Shown: in pieces, positions 53,934 through 63,601 of the stretch
Layout of the letters: every line of letters starts with the position of its first letter
Numbering within the stretch: position 1 is the stretch's first letter
Assembly (NCBI GenBank): GCA_963841945.1
Contig: CAWJFC010000006.1
Span: 468,411 to 532,410 of the forward strand
Source: Acidiflorens sp963841945
Lineage (GTDB): Bacteria; Acidobacteriota; Terriglobia; Terriglobales; Acidobacteriaceae
Length of the DNA: 64,000 nucleotides
Reading direction: 5' to 3'
Notes under the pieces: generated by a model
Seen by the model: the letters and a program-made list of their open reading frames with translations, nothing else
Databases searched by the model: none
What the model was told of the DNA's origin: nothing
Position numbers and translations under genes: made by a program

Positions 53934-54869
53934 TTGTCAAGTCAAGCAGAGCAAATGGCGTGGAAACGATCCTGGATCGAGCGAGTCCATGCGGCATCTC
54001 TCAATGACTCCAAGAGAGTTACGAACGCGACTCTGCCGTCTTTTTTCGTAATCGGTCCTCCACGAACCGGGACGACCTGGCTCTACGACATCCTTCGAGC
54101 CCACACTCTGTTGCCGGCGCCGACCAAGGAGACGCGGTTTTTCGATGCCCATTTTCACCGCGGGCTGGGATGGTATCGCGCGCATTTTCCGGCTTCGACG
54201 GCCGGCCTCCGCGTCGGCGAGATAGCGCCGACCTACTTTGCGTCCAGCGACGCGAGGACGCGTATTGCGAGTCTGCTACCACATGCAAAAGTGGTTTGCA
54301 TTTTCAGGAATCCCGTTGAGCGGGTCATGTCTCTCTACAAGCTCAAGTCCGCTTATGGTTTGGTCCCATGGACTTTTGAACTGGCCATGGTCCGCGATCC
54401 CGAAATGCTCGAATCGAGCCGGTATGCCACGAAGCTCGAAGCGTGGCAGTCTGTTCTCGGCCGCAATCAGGTACTGGCTATGATCTACGACGACTTGCGG
54501 GATAAGCCCCAAAGCTTCCTCGACGCTGTGGTCGATTTCATCGGCGCTCCGCGCTTCAAACTCACGGAGTCCGAGCGCCGTTGCATTCACGCTTCGGAGA
54601 ACATGACGCATCCGCGCAGCTACCATCGCACACGCAGTGTCAGCACCGTGGCAGACTGGTGCAAAGCGCGCAGACTCGACAGGTTGGTGGCTGCTGTCAG
54701 AGACTCGCCGCTCCGGAAATTGTTTCTGGGCGGTGGTCCGCCTTTTGAGGAACTACCCGAGGAGATTCTCCGCGAGCTTTACCAACTTTTTCGGCCGGAA
54801 GTGGAAGAACTTGAGAGCATGCTCAATCGCGACCTGACACCATGGAAAACGATGGGCGCCAGGGTTTGA
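53934..54869 (+). CDS. Sulfotransferase-domain protein
   Basis: The PAPS 5'-phosphosulfate loop is FFVIGPPRTGTTWLYDIL (residues ~30-47) and the 3'-phosphate motif is VVCIFRNPVERVMSLYKL (~120-137), in line with bacterial carbohydrate sulfotransferases. It starts at TTG 53934 with GGAGG upstream. The C-terminal LFRPEVEELESMLNRDLTPW is a recurring family ending. It could sulfate a surface glycan; there is no other sulfation gene in the window. Confidence 0.9.
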   Translation: MSSQAEQMAWKRSWIERVHAASLNDSKRVTNATLPSFFVIGPPRTGTTWLYDILRAHTLLPAPTKETRFFDAHFHRGLGWYRAHFPASTAGLRVGEIAPTYFASSDARTRIASLLPHAKVVCIFRNPVERVMSLYKLKSAYGLVPWTFELAMVRDPEMLESSRYATKLEAWQSVLGRNQVLAMIYDDLRDKPQSFLDAVVDFIGAPRFKLTESERRCIHASENMTHPRSYHRTRSVSTVADWCKARRLDRLVAAVRDSPLRKLFLGGGPPFEELPEEILRELYQLFRPEVEELESMLNRDLTPWKTMGARV

Positions 54870-54924
54870 AGTGACGAGCAGGTAGGGTCGCGCTTCCGGA
54901 GCCAGACGGGAAGGTTGTCGGGGG

Positions 54925-54949
54925 AAAAAGGGCGCGATTGCTCGCGCCC
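54925..54949 (-). terminator. Possible minus-strand terminator
   Basis: GGGCGCGA/TCGCGCCC with a four-base loop is followed on the minus strand by five Ts. No gene reads into it from the right that I can define, so it may be left over from a lost gene or act for both strands. Confidence 0.5.
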
Positions 54950-55320
54950 CATACTGGGTTTTCGGAATCCTTGCTTCCTACATCGAGGCCGGTTCAATGG
55001 ATTGAACCGTGATCCTGTTGGACGACTGGTCGGTAAGTAATCTCACCTCGTGCACCGCTTCGGCCGGACGTTCAAACCCACGAGAGGAAAGGGACGCAAA
55101 CAAGACTGGACTCGTCGTCAATGATGTACTGAGGGTCGATCGGGCTTTCAGTATCGATGACAAGCGAACGATAACGTCTTTTCCAATGCATCGAGCCCAC
55201 TGGCAAGCCTTGCTGAGTGGCTGTTGGGCAATGCAATCGACTGCGCTGCGGCGATCTGCTACGAGGGTTTTCGCGAAGCGTTGACTACTGCGGGCGCCAT
55301 ATTCGGCGTCAAGAAAAACA
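54950..55320. other. Gap with degenerate coding traces
   Basis: Short open stretches occur on both strands but none has a start site or clear family. The plus-strand stretch at about 55088-55170 (NKTGLVVNDVLRVDRAFSI) looks coding-like but is unidentified. Confidence 0.35.
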
Positions 55321-55603
55321 GCCAAGCCTCTGCTCGATGAGACCGGGGAGGACAGACCGCTCAAGTATCCGACCATTTTCAACAGCGCGGACGTCGCCAT
55401 AGTGACGAAAATGGACTTGGCGCCTGCGGTTGAAATCGAATGGAACACGGCCTATTTGCAACATACAGGCCGTCTGGCCGGGAATGCAGGTGTTTCGGAT
55501 TTCCGCCAAAACCGGAAACGGCATGGCGGAATACGTGGATTTTCTGGCGGCTCACCGTGAGCCGAAGCAACATTCTCTAATCGGCGCTCCCCCGCATTCC
55601 TGA
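55321..55603 (+). pseudogene. hypB remnant (hydrogenase nickel-incorporation GTPase, C-terminal)
   Basis: The frame reads ETGEDRPLKYPTIFNSADVA, then IVTKMDLAPAVE. After a one-base shift near 55455 it continues NIQAVWPGMQVFRISAKTGN, then GMAEYVDFL, to a stop at 55601-55603. This is the HypB C-terminal GTPase part (EDKPLKYP, TKxDL and SAKTG motifs). The Walker A domain and start are missing. No hydrogenase gene is nearby, so it is a stranded fragment. Confidence 0.78.
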
Positions 55604-55766
55604 GCCGCGGGGGTGCCGCGTCTCAGTGATCCTTATGACCAAAGGGCTCGCGCGCGCCAACCCTTCACGTGCAAGTAGCGTGCAGAATTCGCAGCTGTCC
55701 GCTCATTGTTCGGTGATCAAATGCGGGGAAGGGCAAACAGATTCAACGGGAGTTAGGATTGACCCC

Positions 55767-55810
55767 GTCTCATAACCCAAAGATCGGTGGTTTAAATCCA
55801 CCACCCCCCG
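55767..55810 (+). other. 3' half of a tRNA (CAT anticodon), possible integration scar
   Basis: The sequence contains CTCATAACCC of an anticodon loop with CAT and an intact T arm GGTGG-TTTAAAT-CCACC (55786-55802), then CCCCC. The 5' half is absent and the preceding bases do not pair with the anticodon stem. Such 3' half-tRNAs are typical of att sites left by integrated elements. Confidence 0.6.
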
Positions 55811-55912
55811 AAAATCTGGAGGTCTTCAAATGTTTTACTAAAGATGATTTCTCCTGGCCAACCGGGATTCCGAATGAGTAAGACGCTTGTGTCCTTTTTG
55901 TGTCCTTCCTGA

Positions 55913-58900
55913 TTAGCTGTCTGTAATAGGAATGGTTACGCGTACCCGGGTTCCGGAAGGGTCCGATTCAAGCCTCATGGTCCCGCCAAATTGACGAACC
56001 CTTTCACGCATTCCGCGAATGCCTACGCCCGAGCCCCGATCCTGAATTTCTGCCAGCCGCGCGGGCGAGATTCCTTTACCACTATCCTGGACTTCCAGGA
56101 CCAGCTTGTCCGGATCACGCGAGAGGCGAATGATGGCAGACTTGCTTTGCGAGTGACGATGGATATTGGTTAGGCATTCCTGCACCAAACGAAAAACCAC
56201 TAATTCCATTTCCCTCGGGACGCGTCCGAAATCCGGCAGAATCTGGAACTCGATCTCTAAGCCCGTGCGTTCCGTGGCCCCTTGCACATACCACTTGATC
56301 GCCGATGCCAATCCACTTTCGTCAAGCAAGGGAGGATGCAGAAGATAAGAGGCGGTTCTGATCTCATTATGCAGTTGTTGTATCAACGCCGCGGACTCAT
56401 CCACCTGGTTGGAAATCTCAGGGGATTGCGCCTTTGTTTCCTGAACCAACTGGGCCATGTTGATTGCTAAAACCGTTAAAGTCTGGCCTGCGCTATCGTG
56501 GAGTTCGCGAGCTATATGGCGCCGTTCTTCATCCTGAACCCTCAGCAATTGTGCCGACAGATTCCGAATATCTTCCGACTGCTTCTGCAGCATCGCGGTC
56601 CGGTGCTCCAGTTGCTCGGTGCGAGCCTGCACTTGTTTTTCAAGGGACTCCGCAAGTTCACGATATCGCTGCTCACCTTCTCCCTGCAGGCGCGCGATTT
56701 CGAGCCGAGCGCTCACCCGCGCCAGTAACTCGCGCGCGGAAAAGGGCTTGATGAGGTAATCGTCCGCGCCCGCGTTCATACCTTCCACGCGAGACTCTTC
56801 GCCCGCGCGGGCAGAAAGCAGGACGACAGGAATTCTGCGGGCGCGTTCATCCTCGCGGAGGGCCTTGAGCAGCTGAAAGCCATCGAGTCGAGGCATCATT
56901 ACGTCACTCAAGATGAGGCTTGGCGGACGCAGCCGTGCCGTCTCCAATGCCGCTTGTCCATCCGCTACTGTTTCCACTTCATAGTGTTCGGCCAACAGAC
57001 GAGCGACGTACTGACGCATGTCGCTATTGTCGTCGGCAATGAGAATTCGAGGACGAGTTCCGTTTCCGGTGGGAGGGCAGGGAACGGGCAACAACTCGTC
57101 ATGCTCATCTACCACCTCGTTGTTGGAACTCCGGGAATTCGGAAGCCACCGAAGAGCCTCCTCAACAAAGGGCTTCGCGCCGACAGCCGTAGAGACCAGG
57201 CTGCGAGAACCGCCAAGCTGGTTGGAGGCGAGATGATCCTGCCCGAGAGGAATTCTGACAACGAAGGTGCTGCCGCTCCCCAACGCACTCTCAACGTGCA
57301 TGGAGCCCTCGTGCAATTTGACCAGTTCATGCACCAGAGCCAGGCCGATGCCGGTTCCTTCGTGAGTCCGGCTGCGCGTGTTGGGCACGCGGTGGAAGCG
57401 CTCAAACAGTTGGGGAATGGCTTCCTGAGGTATTCCCACGCCGGTGTCTCGAACTCTTAGCTCGGCGAATGTTCCGACGCGAGCCACGCTAACCGTGATC
57501 TCGCCCTCGAAGGTGAACTTGAAGGCATTCGAAATCAGGTTGAGAACAACCTTCTCCCACATATCGCGATCGACGTAAACGGGTTCGCCCAGGTCGGGAC
57601 AATCCACCACCAGACGCAAGCCCGCCTTCTCCGTAGCGGAGCGGAATACGCTGGCCAACTCCGAGGTGAAGCCGGCCAAATCTGTCGCCTGATAGACGGC
57701 ATGCACGCGGCCAGCTTCAATGCGCGAAAAATCGAGCAGGGTATTCACCAGGCGCAGCAATCTTGCGCCATTGCGGTTGACCAATTCGAGTTGCTCTTTG
57801 GCGGTCGGAGTGAGGTGAGTTTGACTTCGAGACAATAGATCTTGCAATGGGCCGAGCATGAGCGTGAGAGGCGTGCGGAATTCATGGCTCACGTTGCTGA
57901 AGAAGGTTGTTTTCGCGCGGTCGATTTCGGCCAACGCCTCTGCCCGTCTTCTCTCCTGCTCGAATGCGCGAGCATTTGCGAGACTGGAGGCCATCTGGCC
58001 GGCCACGAGACGGACGAATCCCGCATAACTTACATCCAGGGGACGGTAGGGATTCAGCGCCGCAATGAACACTCCGGCTGGCGTTCCCTGAGTCTGGCTG
58101 GTAATGGGAAGCAAGAGGGCTCGCGAAGGCGATTCGTTCCAAAGGCCGGTTGGAAGCGATTCGAACCGCTGCCTCAAGTCGTCAACCAACTGCGAATCTC
58201 TTCCGGCAATCAGTTCGGCAAGCGGCCAAGGTTCCTGAGCTGTAAGGTCGATGGACTGGGGCGAGGCGGGGTGGTCCTCGGGTATGCCGGTCCGGCAAAC
58301 AAGTCGAGCGTCCTTACCGTTCTCGTTTAACAGATAGGTAAGCGTGAACGGCAAGTCCTTCTGATTTTCAGCAAGACAGCGGCTTAGGGCGGCAAAGATG
58401 TCTGTTTCGGAGATCGTTCTATTCAACTCGGCCGAGAGGGAGCGCAAAGTATCGAGTCGACGCTCACCAATGACCCGATCGGTTTCCTCCGTGACGACGC
58501 AAAGATGGCCGGTCGTCTGACCGTCATCTCCGAATAGGGGACTGTAGGAGAACGTGTGATACGTCTCCTCGCGGTATCCGCTGCGCCCGAGGAACAGCAG
58601 CAACGCCTCATCCCAGGTCGCTTCTCCACTTTGCAGCACGTTTCGAATTCGGGGACCGATATCGTCCCAGATTTCCTCCCAGACTTCATGAGATGGTCTT
58701 CCCAGGGCCCAAGGGTGTTTTTTGCCCAACGTCATTCGCGCGTAGGCATCGTTGTACAAAAAAGTAAGTTCAGGTCCCCAACTCATCCACATTGGAAAGC
58801 GTGAGGTGAGGAGCACTCGTATGACGGTTCGGAGGCTCTGAGGCCACGTCCTGATCGAACCGAGCGGAGTCTTTGTCCAATCGAATTCTTGCATCAGGCG

Positions 58901-59350
58901 TGCCAGGGCTCCGCCGCCGCGCAGCCAACCTTCTATGGGCGTGAGTCTCTCCGGAGTATTGGCAAGGTCGCTTCGGTTCCGTCCGCCCAGCACACGTTCG
59001 ATCGCCAGAGGCAGGTCTTTGGTTAAATCGGACTTTGTAACGTATGCCTGCGCATTCACAGAAGCGGCATGCTCTCGCGCGATGCTGGGGTGATTCTGGG
59101 TGACGAGTATGACGTTGCAATCCGGCATGTCCCGGCGAACGATGCGCGTTGCTTCCAACCCGTCCATGCGGGGCATGTTTATGTCCATCAGCACAAGGTC
59201 AGGACGTAGTTGCTTAGCTTTTTCAACAGCTTCAACGCCATCACCGGCTTCGCCGCACACTCGGCAGTTGGGTTGTGACTCGATAAAGGAACGCACCGTT
59301 CGACGAAATAATTCATGGTCGTCGGCAATCAGAATTTGAATTGCGCTCAT
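55913..59350 (-). CDS. Hybrid sensor protein with two kinase cores (REC-PAS-GAF-HisKA-HATPase-REC-HisKA_3-HATPase)
   Basis: Domain order in 1,145 residues: REC (~5-125, LVLMDINMPRMDGLEA), then PAS (MWMSWGPELTFLYNDAYARM) and GAF (~320-470). Next are HisKA (NVSHEFRTPLTLML, His ~489), HATPase (NAFKFTFEGE, GTGIGLALVHELV), a second REC (ILIADDNSDMRQYVARLLAE, LILSDVMMPRLDGFQ) and a coiled coil. It ends with HisKA_3 (RHIARELHDSAGQTL) and a NarX-type HATPase (ECLTNIHRHSQ). ATG 59350 is preferred over the longer frame at 59386. Both kinase cores look intact, which is rare. It is soluble. Confidence 0.93.
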   Translation of the reverse strand: MSAIQILIADDHELFRRTVRSFIESQPNCRVCGEAGDGVEAVEKAKQLRPDLVLMDINMPRMDGLEATRIVRRDMPDCNVILVTQNHPSIAREHAASVNAQAYVTKSDLTKDLPLAIERVLGGRNRSDLANTPERLTPIEGWLRGGGALARLMQEFDWTKTPLGSIRTWPQSLRTVIRVLLTSRFPMWMSWGPELTFLYNDAYARMTLGKKHPWALGRPSHEVWEEIWDDIGPRIRNVLQSGEATWDEALLLFLGRSGYREETYHTFSYSPLFGDDGQTTGHLCVVTEETDRVIGERRLDTLRSLSAELNRTISETDIFAALSRCLAENQKDLPFTLTYLLNENGKDARLVCRTGIPEDHPASPQSIDLTAQEPWPLAELIAGRDSQLVDDLRQRFESLPTGLWNESPSRALLLPITSQTQGTPAGVFIAALNPYRPLDVSYAGFVRLVAGQMASSLANARAFEQERRRAEALAEIDRAKTTFFSNVSHEFRTPLTLMLGPLQDLLSRSQTHLTPTAKEQLELVNRNGARLLRLVNTLLDFSRIEAGRVHAVYQATDLAGFTSELASVFRSATEKAGLRLVVDCPDLGEPVYVDRDMWEKVVLNLISNAFKFTFEGEITVSVARVGTFAELRVRDTGVGIPQEAIPQLFERFHRVPNTRSRTHEGTGIGLALVHELVKLHEGSMHVESALGSGSTFVVRIPLGQDHLASNQLGGSRSLVSTAVGAKPFVEEALRWLPNSRSSNNEVVDEHDELLPVPCPPTGNGTRPRILIADDNSDMRQYVARLLAEHYEVETVADGQAALETARLRPPSLILSDVMMPRLDGFQLLKALREDERARRIPVVLLSARAGEESRVEGMNAGADDYLIKPFSARELLARVSARLEIARLQGEGEQRYRELAESLEKQVQARTEQLEHRTAMLQKQSEDIRNLSAQLLRVQDEERRHIARELHDSAGQTLTVLAINMAQLVQETKAQSPEISNQVDESAALIQQLHNEIRTASYLLHPPLLDESGLASAIKWYVQGATERTGLEIEFQILPDFGRVPREMELVVFRLVQECLTNIHRHSQSKSAIIRLSRDPDKLVLEVQDSGKGISPARLAEIQDRGSGVGIRGMRERVRQFGGTMRLESDPSGTRVRVTIPITDS

Positions 59351-59605
59351 GCCTTGTTTTTGTACGTGCGCCGCAGAAATCAACAACTAGAGGAGGATCG
59401 TCAGACCCTGCGGCGATTATCCACGAGCAGCAAAGGCAGGGAACTACAGTGTTTACTGTATGCCAATCAAAATTGAGGAGTAAAAAGGGATTCCTGGGAG
59501 CAACGACCCTTACCTTCGCCTACGGCGGGCTGAAAAATATGCCACGTCCATTGGACCTTGGGCCATTGCCTGTTGAATGGACGCAACCTTCGCCGATCCA
59601 GAGCT

Positions 59606-60664
59606 CTACCCGGCCAGAGCAACGGCTTCGACTGGGACGAGCAGGGCATTCAATTTTGCCAGCACTTCAAATGCGTCAGCCACATAGAGCACGTCCGCTT
59701 TGCCTCGTGCCCATCCGCAGTTGGGGTCGAGATTGACCGCGCGGCGCTCGTTGATGAATCGCCAGCCTACTGCGTGAGGCTCCTCACCGTGGCAGCACAT
59801 GGATAGCCCTTTGGGATGGCGCGGGGTTGACCCGGTCTGTCCGACTTGATTCAGATGAGTCATGAAACGCAACACCGCCTGACTCTCGCCGGCTTGATCG
59901 ACCAGCGATTTGCTGCCGCCCAGTGATGCGCCGGAAGCGCGCAGAAACTCGAGAATCAGTTTTTCCGCTTCCTCTACATGAGTCTTGCCGTCTGATTGTT
60001 TCTTGGTCCAACCCGCGCCCGCGACAAACAAAAGCCCGGCATCGGGCCGGATTGTTTGTGCGTCGCTCTTCGGAGCGCGGATGCCGGTGACGACCGTTCT
60101 TGCGGCCAAGTTTGGCACGGTAATCTGTTCGAGCTTGGCTGGGCCGGGCGTGCCGGTCCAGGCCGACGCGCAGCCGGGCTCCAGCAACACAATCCACGGG
60201 CGCGCATCGCGGCGAATGACAGCTTCGATGCGTTGCCGATAATACCAGCGAGTGGCCCGCAATTCGCCCGTAACGGTCTCGGCTTCGAGCGAGGCGACAT
60301 GCGTGTCCGCGCATCCCTTGAGACGGTGGGCCACTCCCGGCAAAATGCGCATGAAGCGCGAAGACGCGAGGGCGAGAATCAGATCGGCCCCCGCAGCCCG
60401 GCAGATGGCTTCGGCTGCGGCAGCGTCGCTCGCGTAACGGGCAGTCGCGACCTCGCGCCCGGTGACGGCCAAGATTCTTTCGGCTCCTACAGAGGCCAGT
60501 GTTTCCGCAGCGGCGGAGACATCCTCGCCAATCAGGCCAATGGTCAGGCGGGAGCTGAGTTGACTGGCTAAATTCACTGCCGCGCCCAAAACTTCGTACG
60601 ATGCATTGGGAAGAGTGTTGCCGGCTTCTGAAACGTGGGCCAAAAACAAAATGTTTTGTGACAT
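59606..60664 (-). CDS. etfA: Electron transfer flavoprotein alpha subunit, divergent
   Basis: The N-terminal ETF domain (VSEAGNTLPNASYEVLGAAVNLA, then GADLILALASSRFMRILPGVAHRL) is typical. The C-terminal FAD domain is altered: GLLFVAGAGWTKKQSDG replaces the usual loop, LNQVGQTGSTPRHPKG keeps the VGQTG flavin contact, and CCHGEEPHAVGWRFIN replaces the GISGAIQH region. It is 97 bp downstream of etfB on the same strand. It should pass electrons to the ETF-quinone oxidoreductase encoded upstream at 61721-63601. Confidence 0.88.
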   Translation of the reverse strand: MSQNILFLAHVSEAGNTLPNASYEVLGAAVNLASQLSSRLTIGLIGEDVSAAAETLASVGAERILAVTGREVATARYASDAAAAEAICRAAGADLILALASSRFMRILPGVAHRLKGCADTHVASLEAETVTGELRATRWYYRQRIEAVIRRDARPWIVLLEPGCASAWTGTPGPAKLEQITVPNLAARTVVTGIRAPKSDAQTIRPDAGLLFVAGAGWTKKQSDGKTHVEEAEKLILEFLRASGASLGGSKSLVDQAGESQAVLRFMTHLNQVGQTGSTPRHPKGLSMCCHGEEPHAVGWRFINERRAVNLDPNCGWARGKADVLYVADAFEVLAKLNALLVPVEAVALAG

Positions 60665-60761
60665 CAGAGTCTTACTCTCCGTTTTTCTTTGCTTACTGAC
60701 AAACTACAGATCCCCCACTGCGCTTGGGATGGCAACTCGTATAGGTCATCTGTCTCACGGG

Positions 60762-61583
60762 TCATTTGCCGATCCACTCCGCAATCTCCCGAGCGACTTG
60801 GTCCGGTGACAAATCCTTCACTACGTGCGTCTGACGCTGCTGTTTAGGCGGACTGGCACTCACGAATTTCAATCCGCTGACCGGTAGCGGCACCGACTTG
60901 GCTCGCTGCAATGCAGGTATCACCGTGCGCATGTTGGCCATTCCGACTTGGGGATTGTTCCGCGGCTCAGGGAGATTGCCGGTCGCCCAGCCCAATAAAG
61001 CTGGTGGACCCTGGCACACTGAAACCTGGTGACGTCCGCCCTCGATGCGCTCCAGAACTTCGAAGGAGCCATTAGGCTGCGCGTCATCGAGAACTCTGAG
61101 CTGATCGACACCCTGGAACTGGTCGAAAATCTCAAGACGCTCGCCAACCAGTTGCATAGTCGATCCCGCGCCTCGCGAGGCCGACTCCCAACCGCCAAAC
61201 ACGAGCAGGCGCGCGCGATCAAGGCCGGGGATATTCTGGATCGCCTCAGCCAGCAATTCTGCGGTTGAGTGCGCATCGGCAAATCCGCTGGCGCTCGCAT
61301 CCACCGGGACGAATTCAAAGCTCACACGCTGGGCAATCGTCATCATGACCTGCTGGAGCTTCGCTTTCGGCCCGACGCTCACCAGCCAGACCTTGCTGCC
61401 GGGGACTTTCAATGCCAGGTTGGCCGCTTCATAAAGGGCATGAGCTGCCCACGGATCCAGCACCGCTGGCAGCATCATTTCGTTCTTGAGCGCGGGGCCG
61501 GTCGGTGTGGAGATTGGCTCCAGAGTTTGCAGCGGGTCGGGTACGACGCTCCCGCACACTATGATGTGATATCCGTTTGTCAT
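60762..61583 (-). CDS. etfB: Electron transfer flavoprotein beta subunit
   Basis: The beginning MTNGYHIIVCGSVVPDPLQT, then NEMMLPAVLDPWAAHALYEAANLA, and VWLVSVGPKAKLQQVMMTIAQ are the ETF beta pattern, where a beta subunit binds AMP or FAD. The central DxxTxxx region is DASASGFADAHSTAELLAEAI. It lies between the FixC-like oxidoreductase and etfA. A 137-bp gap upstream contains two GGTCGTTAG repeats. Assignment is firm at family level. Confidence 0.9.
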   Translation of the reverse strand: MTNGYHIIVCGSVVPDPLQTLEPISTPTGPALKNEMMLPAVLDPWAAHALYEAANLALKVPGSKVWLVSVGPKAKLQQVMMTIAQRVSFEFVPVDASASGFADAHSTAELLAEAIQNIPGLDRARLLVFGGWESASRGAGSTMQLVGERLEIFDQFQGVDQLRVLDDAQPNGSFEVLERIEGGRHQVSVCQGPPALLGWATGNLPEPRNNPQVGMANMRTVIPALQRAKSVPLPVSGLKFVSASPPKQQRQTHVVKDLSPDQVAREIAEWIGK

Positions 61584-61720
61584 TCGAGTCCTATCGAGTT
61601 AGTAACCTGTCTTCTCATGCCCGGCGTTGGTCGTTAGTCGCTGGTCGTTAGCGAACATGCGAACAACCGGCTAATAACGACTGATGGTATTGATACCGAT
61701 GCACGACTACCCACTATCCA

Positions 61721-63601
61721 TCAGTTCAGCGCGGAGTGCAGTCCTCCCGCGCCCGCGTTGAACTCGACATTTCCGCTGGTGCCCTCACCTTCGGCCTGGC
61801 AATTCCAAAGGCAAGCGCCGCAGTAAACGCACTTCTCGCGATCGAATCCAGGCACTCCCTCCTCGCCATGGGTGATCGCCTGCCCCGAGCACATCTCGAC
61901 GCACAACTTGGTTTCGCACTCGCGGCAAAGATCGGGACGGCGAAAAATCACATGGTTCGCATAGCCCGGAGGCGCTTGCACGCCACCGCCCATGAGGAGC
62001 GCATCCTGATGCGAGATGAGCAGCTTGCCATCCATCGGAATCTGCGGCCAGCCGCAACGGTCCATGATGCGGTCATGCAGAGATATTGCTTTGGTCGCAC
62101 ATTCTTCTTTTATTTGCTTCAGCTCGGACGCAGAAATTCTTGAACCGTAGGCTTGTTCGAGCGAAGGAACATTACGCGGTCGGGAAGGTGCGGGTGCGAA
62201 TCGCCCGCCTGTCAGGCCTGCGAGGAACATGCCTAGCATTCCTGTGACAACGCCGTGCTCAAACCCGTTGCGAGCGTTCGCTGCGACCTTCGATTCGGCA
62301 TCGACCCAGCTTTTTCGTCGGCGTCGCACGTACGTCGCTTCGAGCTGTTCACGCGTAAATGGCCGCTTTTGTTCGGAGAGTTCGATGACCGCCTCGGCCA
62401 ACTGCACCCCTGTCGTCCAGGCTTCATCCACTCCGGAACCCGCCAGCACGTTCGTGCTTCCCGAACCCTCGCCGATGCGGGCATAGCCATTGCCGGCGAG
62501 AAATGGCTCGCCGTGACGGCCCGATTCCTGCAGCGACTTCGCTCCCCAGGATTTCAGGGTTCCGCCCTGAAGAGAACGCCATAAATAGGGATGAAGCATG
62601 AAGTGCTGCAGGTAGCGATAGGCGGTGCGGACCGGGCTGCCGAACCATGAAGGTACGAAAATTCCAACCGAGGCCAGCCGATCCGGATGAACATAGAGGA
62701 ACCCGAAGATCTCCGGCTCGGGGAATCCAATGGTGTGCAAGACGGTGCCAGCTTCGAGCCCGCTGTCTTCGCCTAGTTCAACTACCATCTTCATGCCGAG
62801 AGCCCACTCGCGCGACTCGTGGCCGGGCGGCATCCCAAATACCGCGTGCGCATCGAGTTTTCGGCTGACCGCTCCTACCGGGCCATCGCCAATTACGGTA
62901 AGTGCGGCGCGCAGATCCATGCCGGGAACAAACCCGGCTTCGGCGCGTCCTTGCAGATCGGTACCCTGATCGGCGAGTCGCACTCCGGTCACGGTATTTC
63001 CTTCGACCAGGGGCTCGGCGACTGGCATACCCGGCCAGATTTGTACTAGCCCAGAGGCTGAGACCTGATCGCTCACCCATTGGTTGAATTGGCCGAGCGA
63101 CAGTATGAGGCCGTCGTCTTTACTCATGAAGGGCGGAGTGTACGGGAGCTCGAAGGCTTCATGCTTCACACCGAACAGGAAGCCGAGTGAGCGAAGCGCG
63201 CGATCGGCAGCTTTGAACGCGAAGGAACGCCGGCTGGCGCGCAGCGGGTCAAGAAGATAGACAAGTTTTTCCTTCTTGACTGGAGCTGCCATCGGAATCT
63301 CGGTGAGATCGACTCCGGGAAAACTGCTGCGGATGCCGCGCGCTCGTGTAACCGCTCCGGAGACGCCGAAACCCAATCCGTCGGCACGCTCGTAGCAGAT
63401 CACCTGCAACGGCATGCCGGGAGATGTCGAACTTTCCAGGCGTACGGCCCCGTCTGGATTCAGCAGGCTGCGGCTGAGCGTAGTGAGGAAGCCGCCCATC
63501 GCAGGACCGAAGCCGACGCAGGCGATATAGACCGACATCTGTTGTCGCTCGATCGTTGGTTGGTCGATGGCGTTGGCCGAATCTGGAGGAGCGGCGCTCA
63601 T
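61721..63601 (-). CDS. FAD-dependent ETF-quinone oxidoreductase (FixC-like) with eight-cysteine ferredoxin tail
   Basis: The FAD-binding start IACVGFGPAMGGFLTTL is a variant of GxGxxG, and the ETF-QO-type middle has TVIGDGPVGAVSRKLD and ALGMKMVVEL. YARIGEGSGSTNVLAGSGVDEAWTTGVQLAEAV is the second flavin contact. The last ~90 residues carry CRECETKLCVEMC and CVYCGACLWNC, enough for two Fe-S clusters, where ETF-QO usually has one. This looks like FixC joined to a FixX-like ferredoxin. It couples by ATGA to the small gene upstream. It probably sits on the membrane and reduces quinone. Confidence 0.88.
   Translation of the reverse strand: MSAAPPDSANAIDQPTIERQQMSVYIACVGFGPAMGGFLTTLSRSLLNPDGAVRLESSTSPGMPLQVICYERADGLGFGVSGAVTRARGIRSSFPGVDLTEIPMAAPVKKEKLVYLLDPLRASRRSFAFKAADRALRSLGFLFGVKHEAFELPYTPPFMSKDDGLILSLGQFNQWVSDQVSASGLVQIWPGMPVAEPLVEGNTVTGVRLADQGTDLQGRAEAGFVPGMDLRAALTVIGDGPVGAVSRKLDAHAVFGMPPGHESREWALGMKMVVELGEDSGLEAGTVLHTIGFPEPEIFGFLYVHPDRLASVGIFVPSWFGSPVRTAYRYLQHFMLHPYLWRSLQGGTLKSWGAKSLQESGRHGEPFLAGNGYARIGEGSGSTNVLAGSGVDEAWTTGVQLAEAVIELSEQKRPFTREQLEATYVRRRRKSWVDAESKVAANARNGFEHGVVTGMLGMFLAGLTGGRFAPAPSRPRNVPSLEQAYGSRISASELKQIKEECATKAISLHDRIMDRCGWPQIPMDGKLLISHQDALLMGGGVQAPPGYANHVIFRRPDLCRECETKLCVEMCSGQAITHGEEGVPGFDREKCVYCGACLWNCQAEGEGTSGNVEFNAGAGGLHSALN

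Noticed and set aside
54978..55448. 156-aa minus-strand frame
   Set aside because: It is antisense to the hypB remnant and has no family likeness; the plus strand carries the recognisable sequence.
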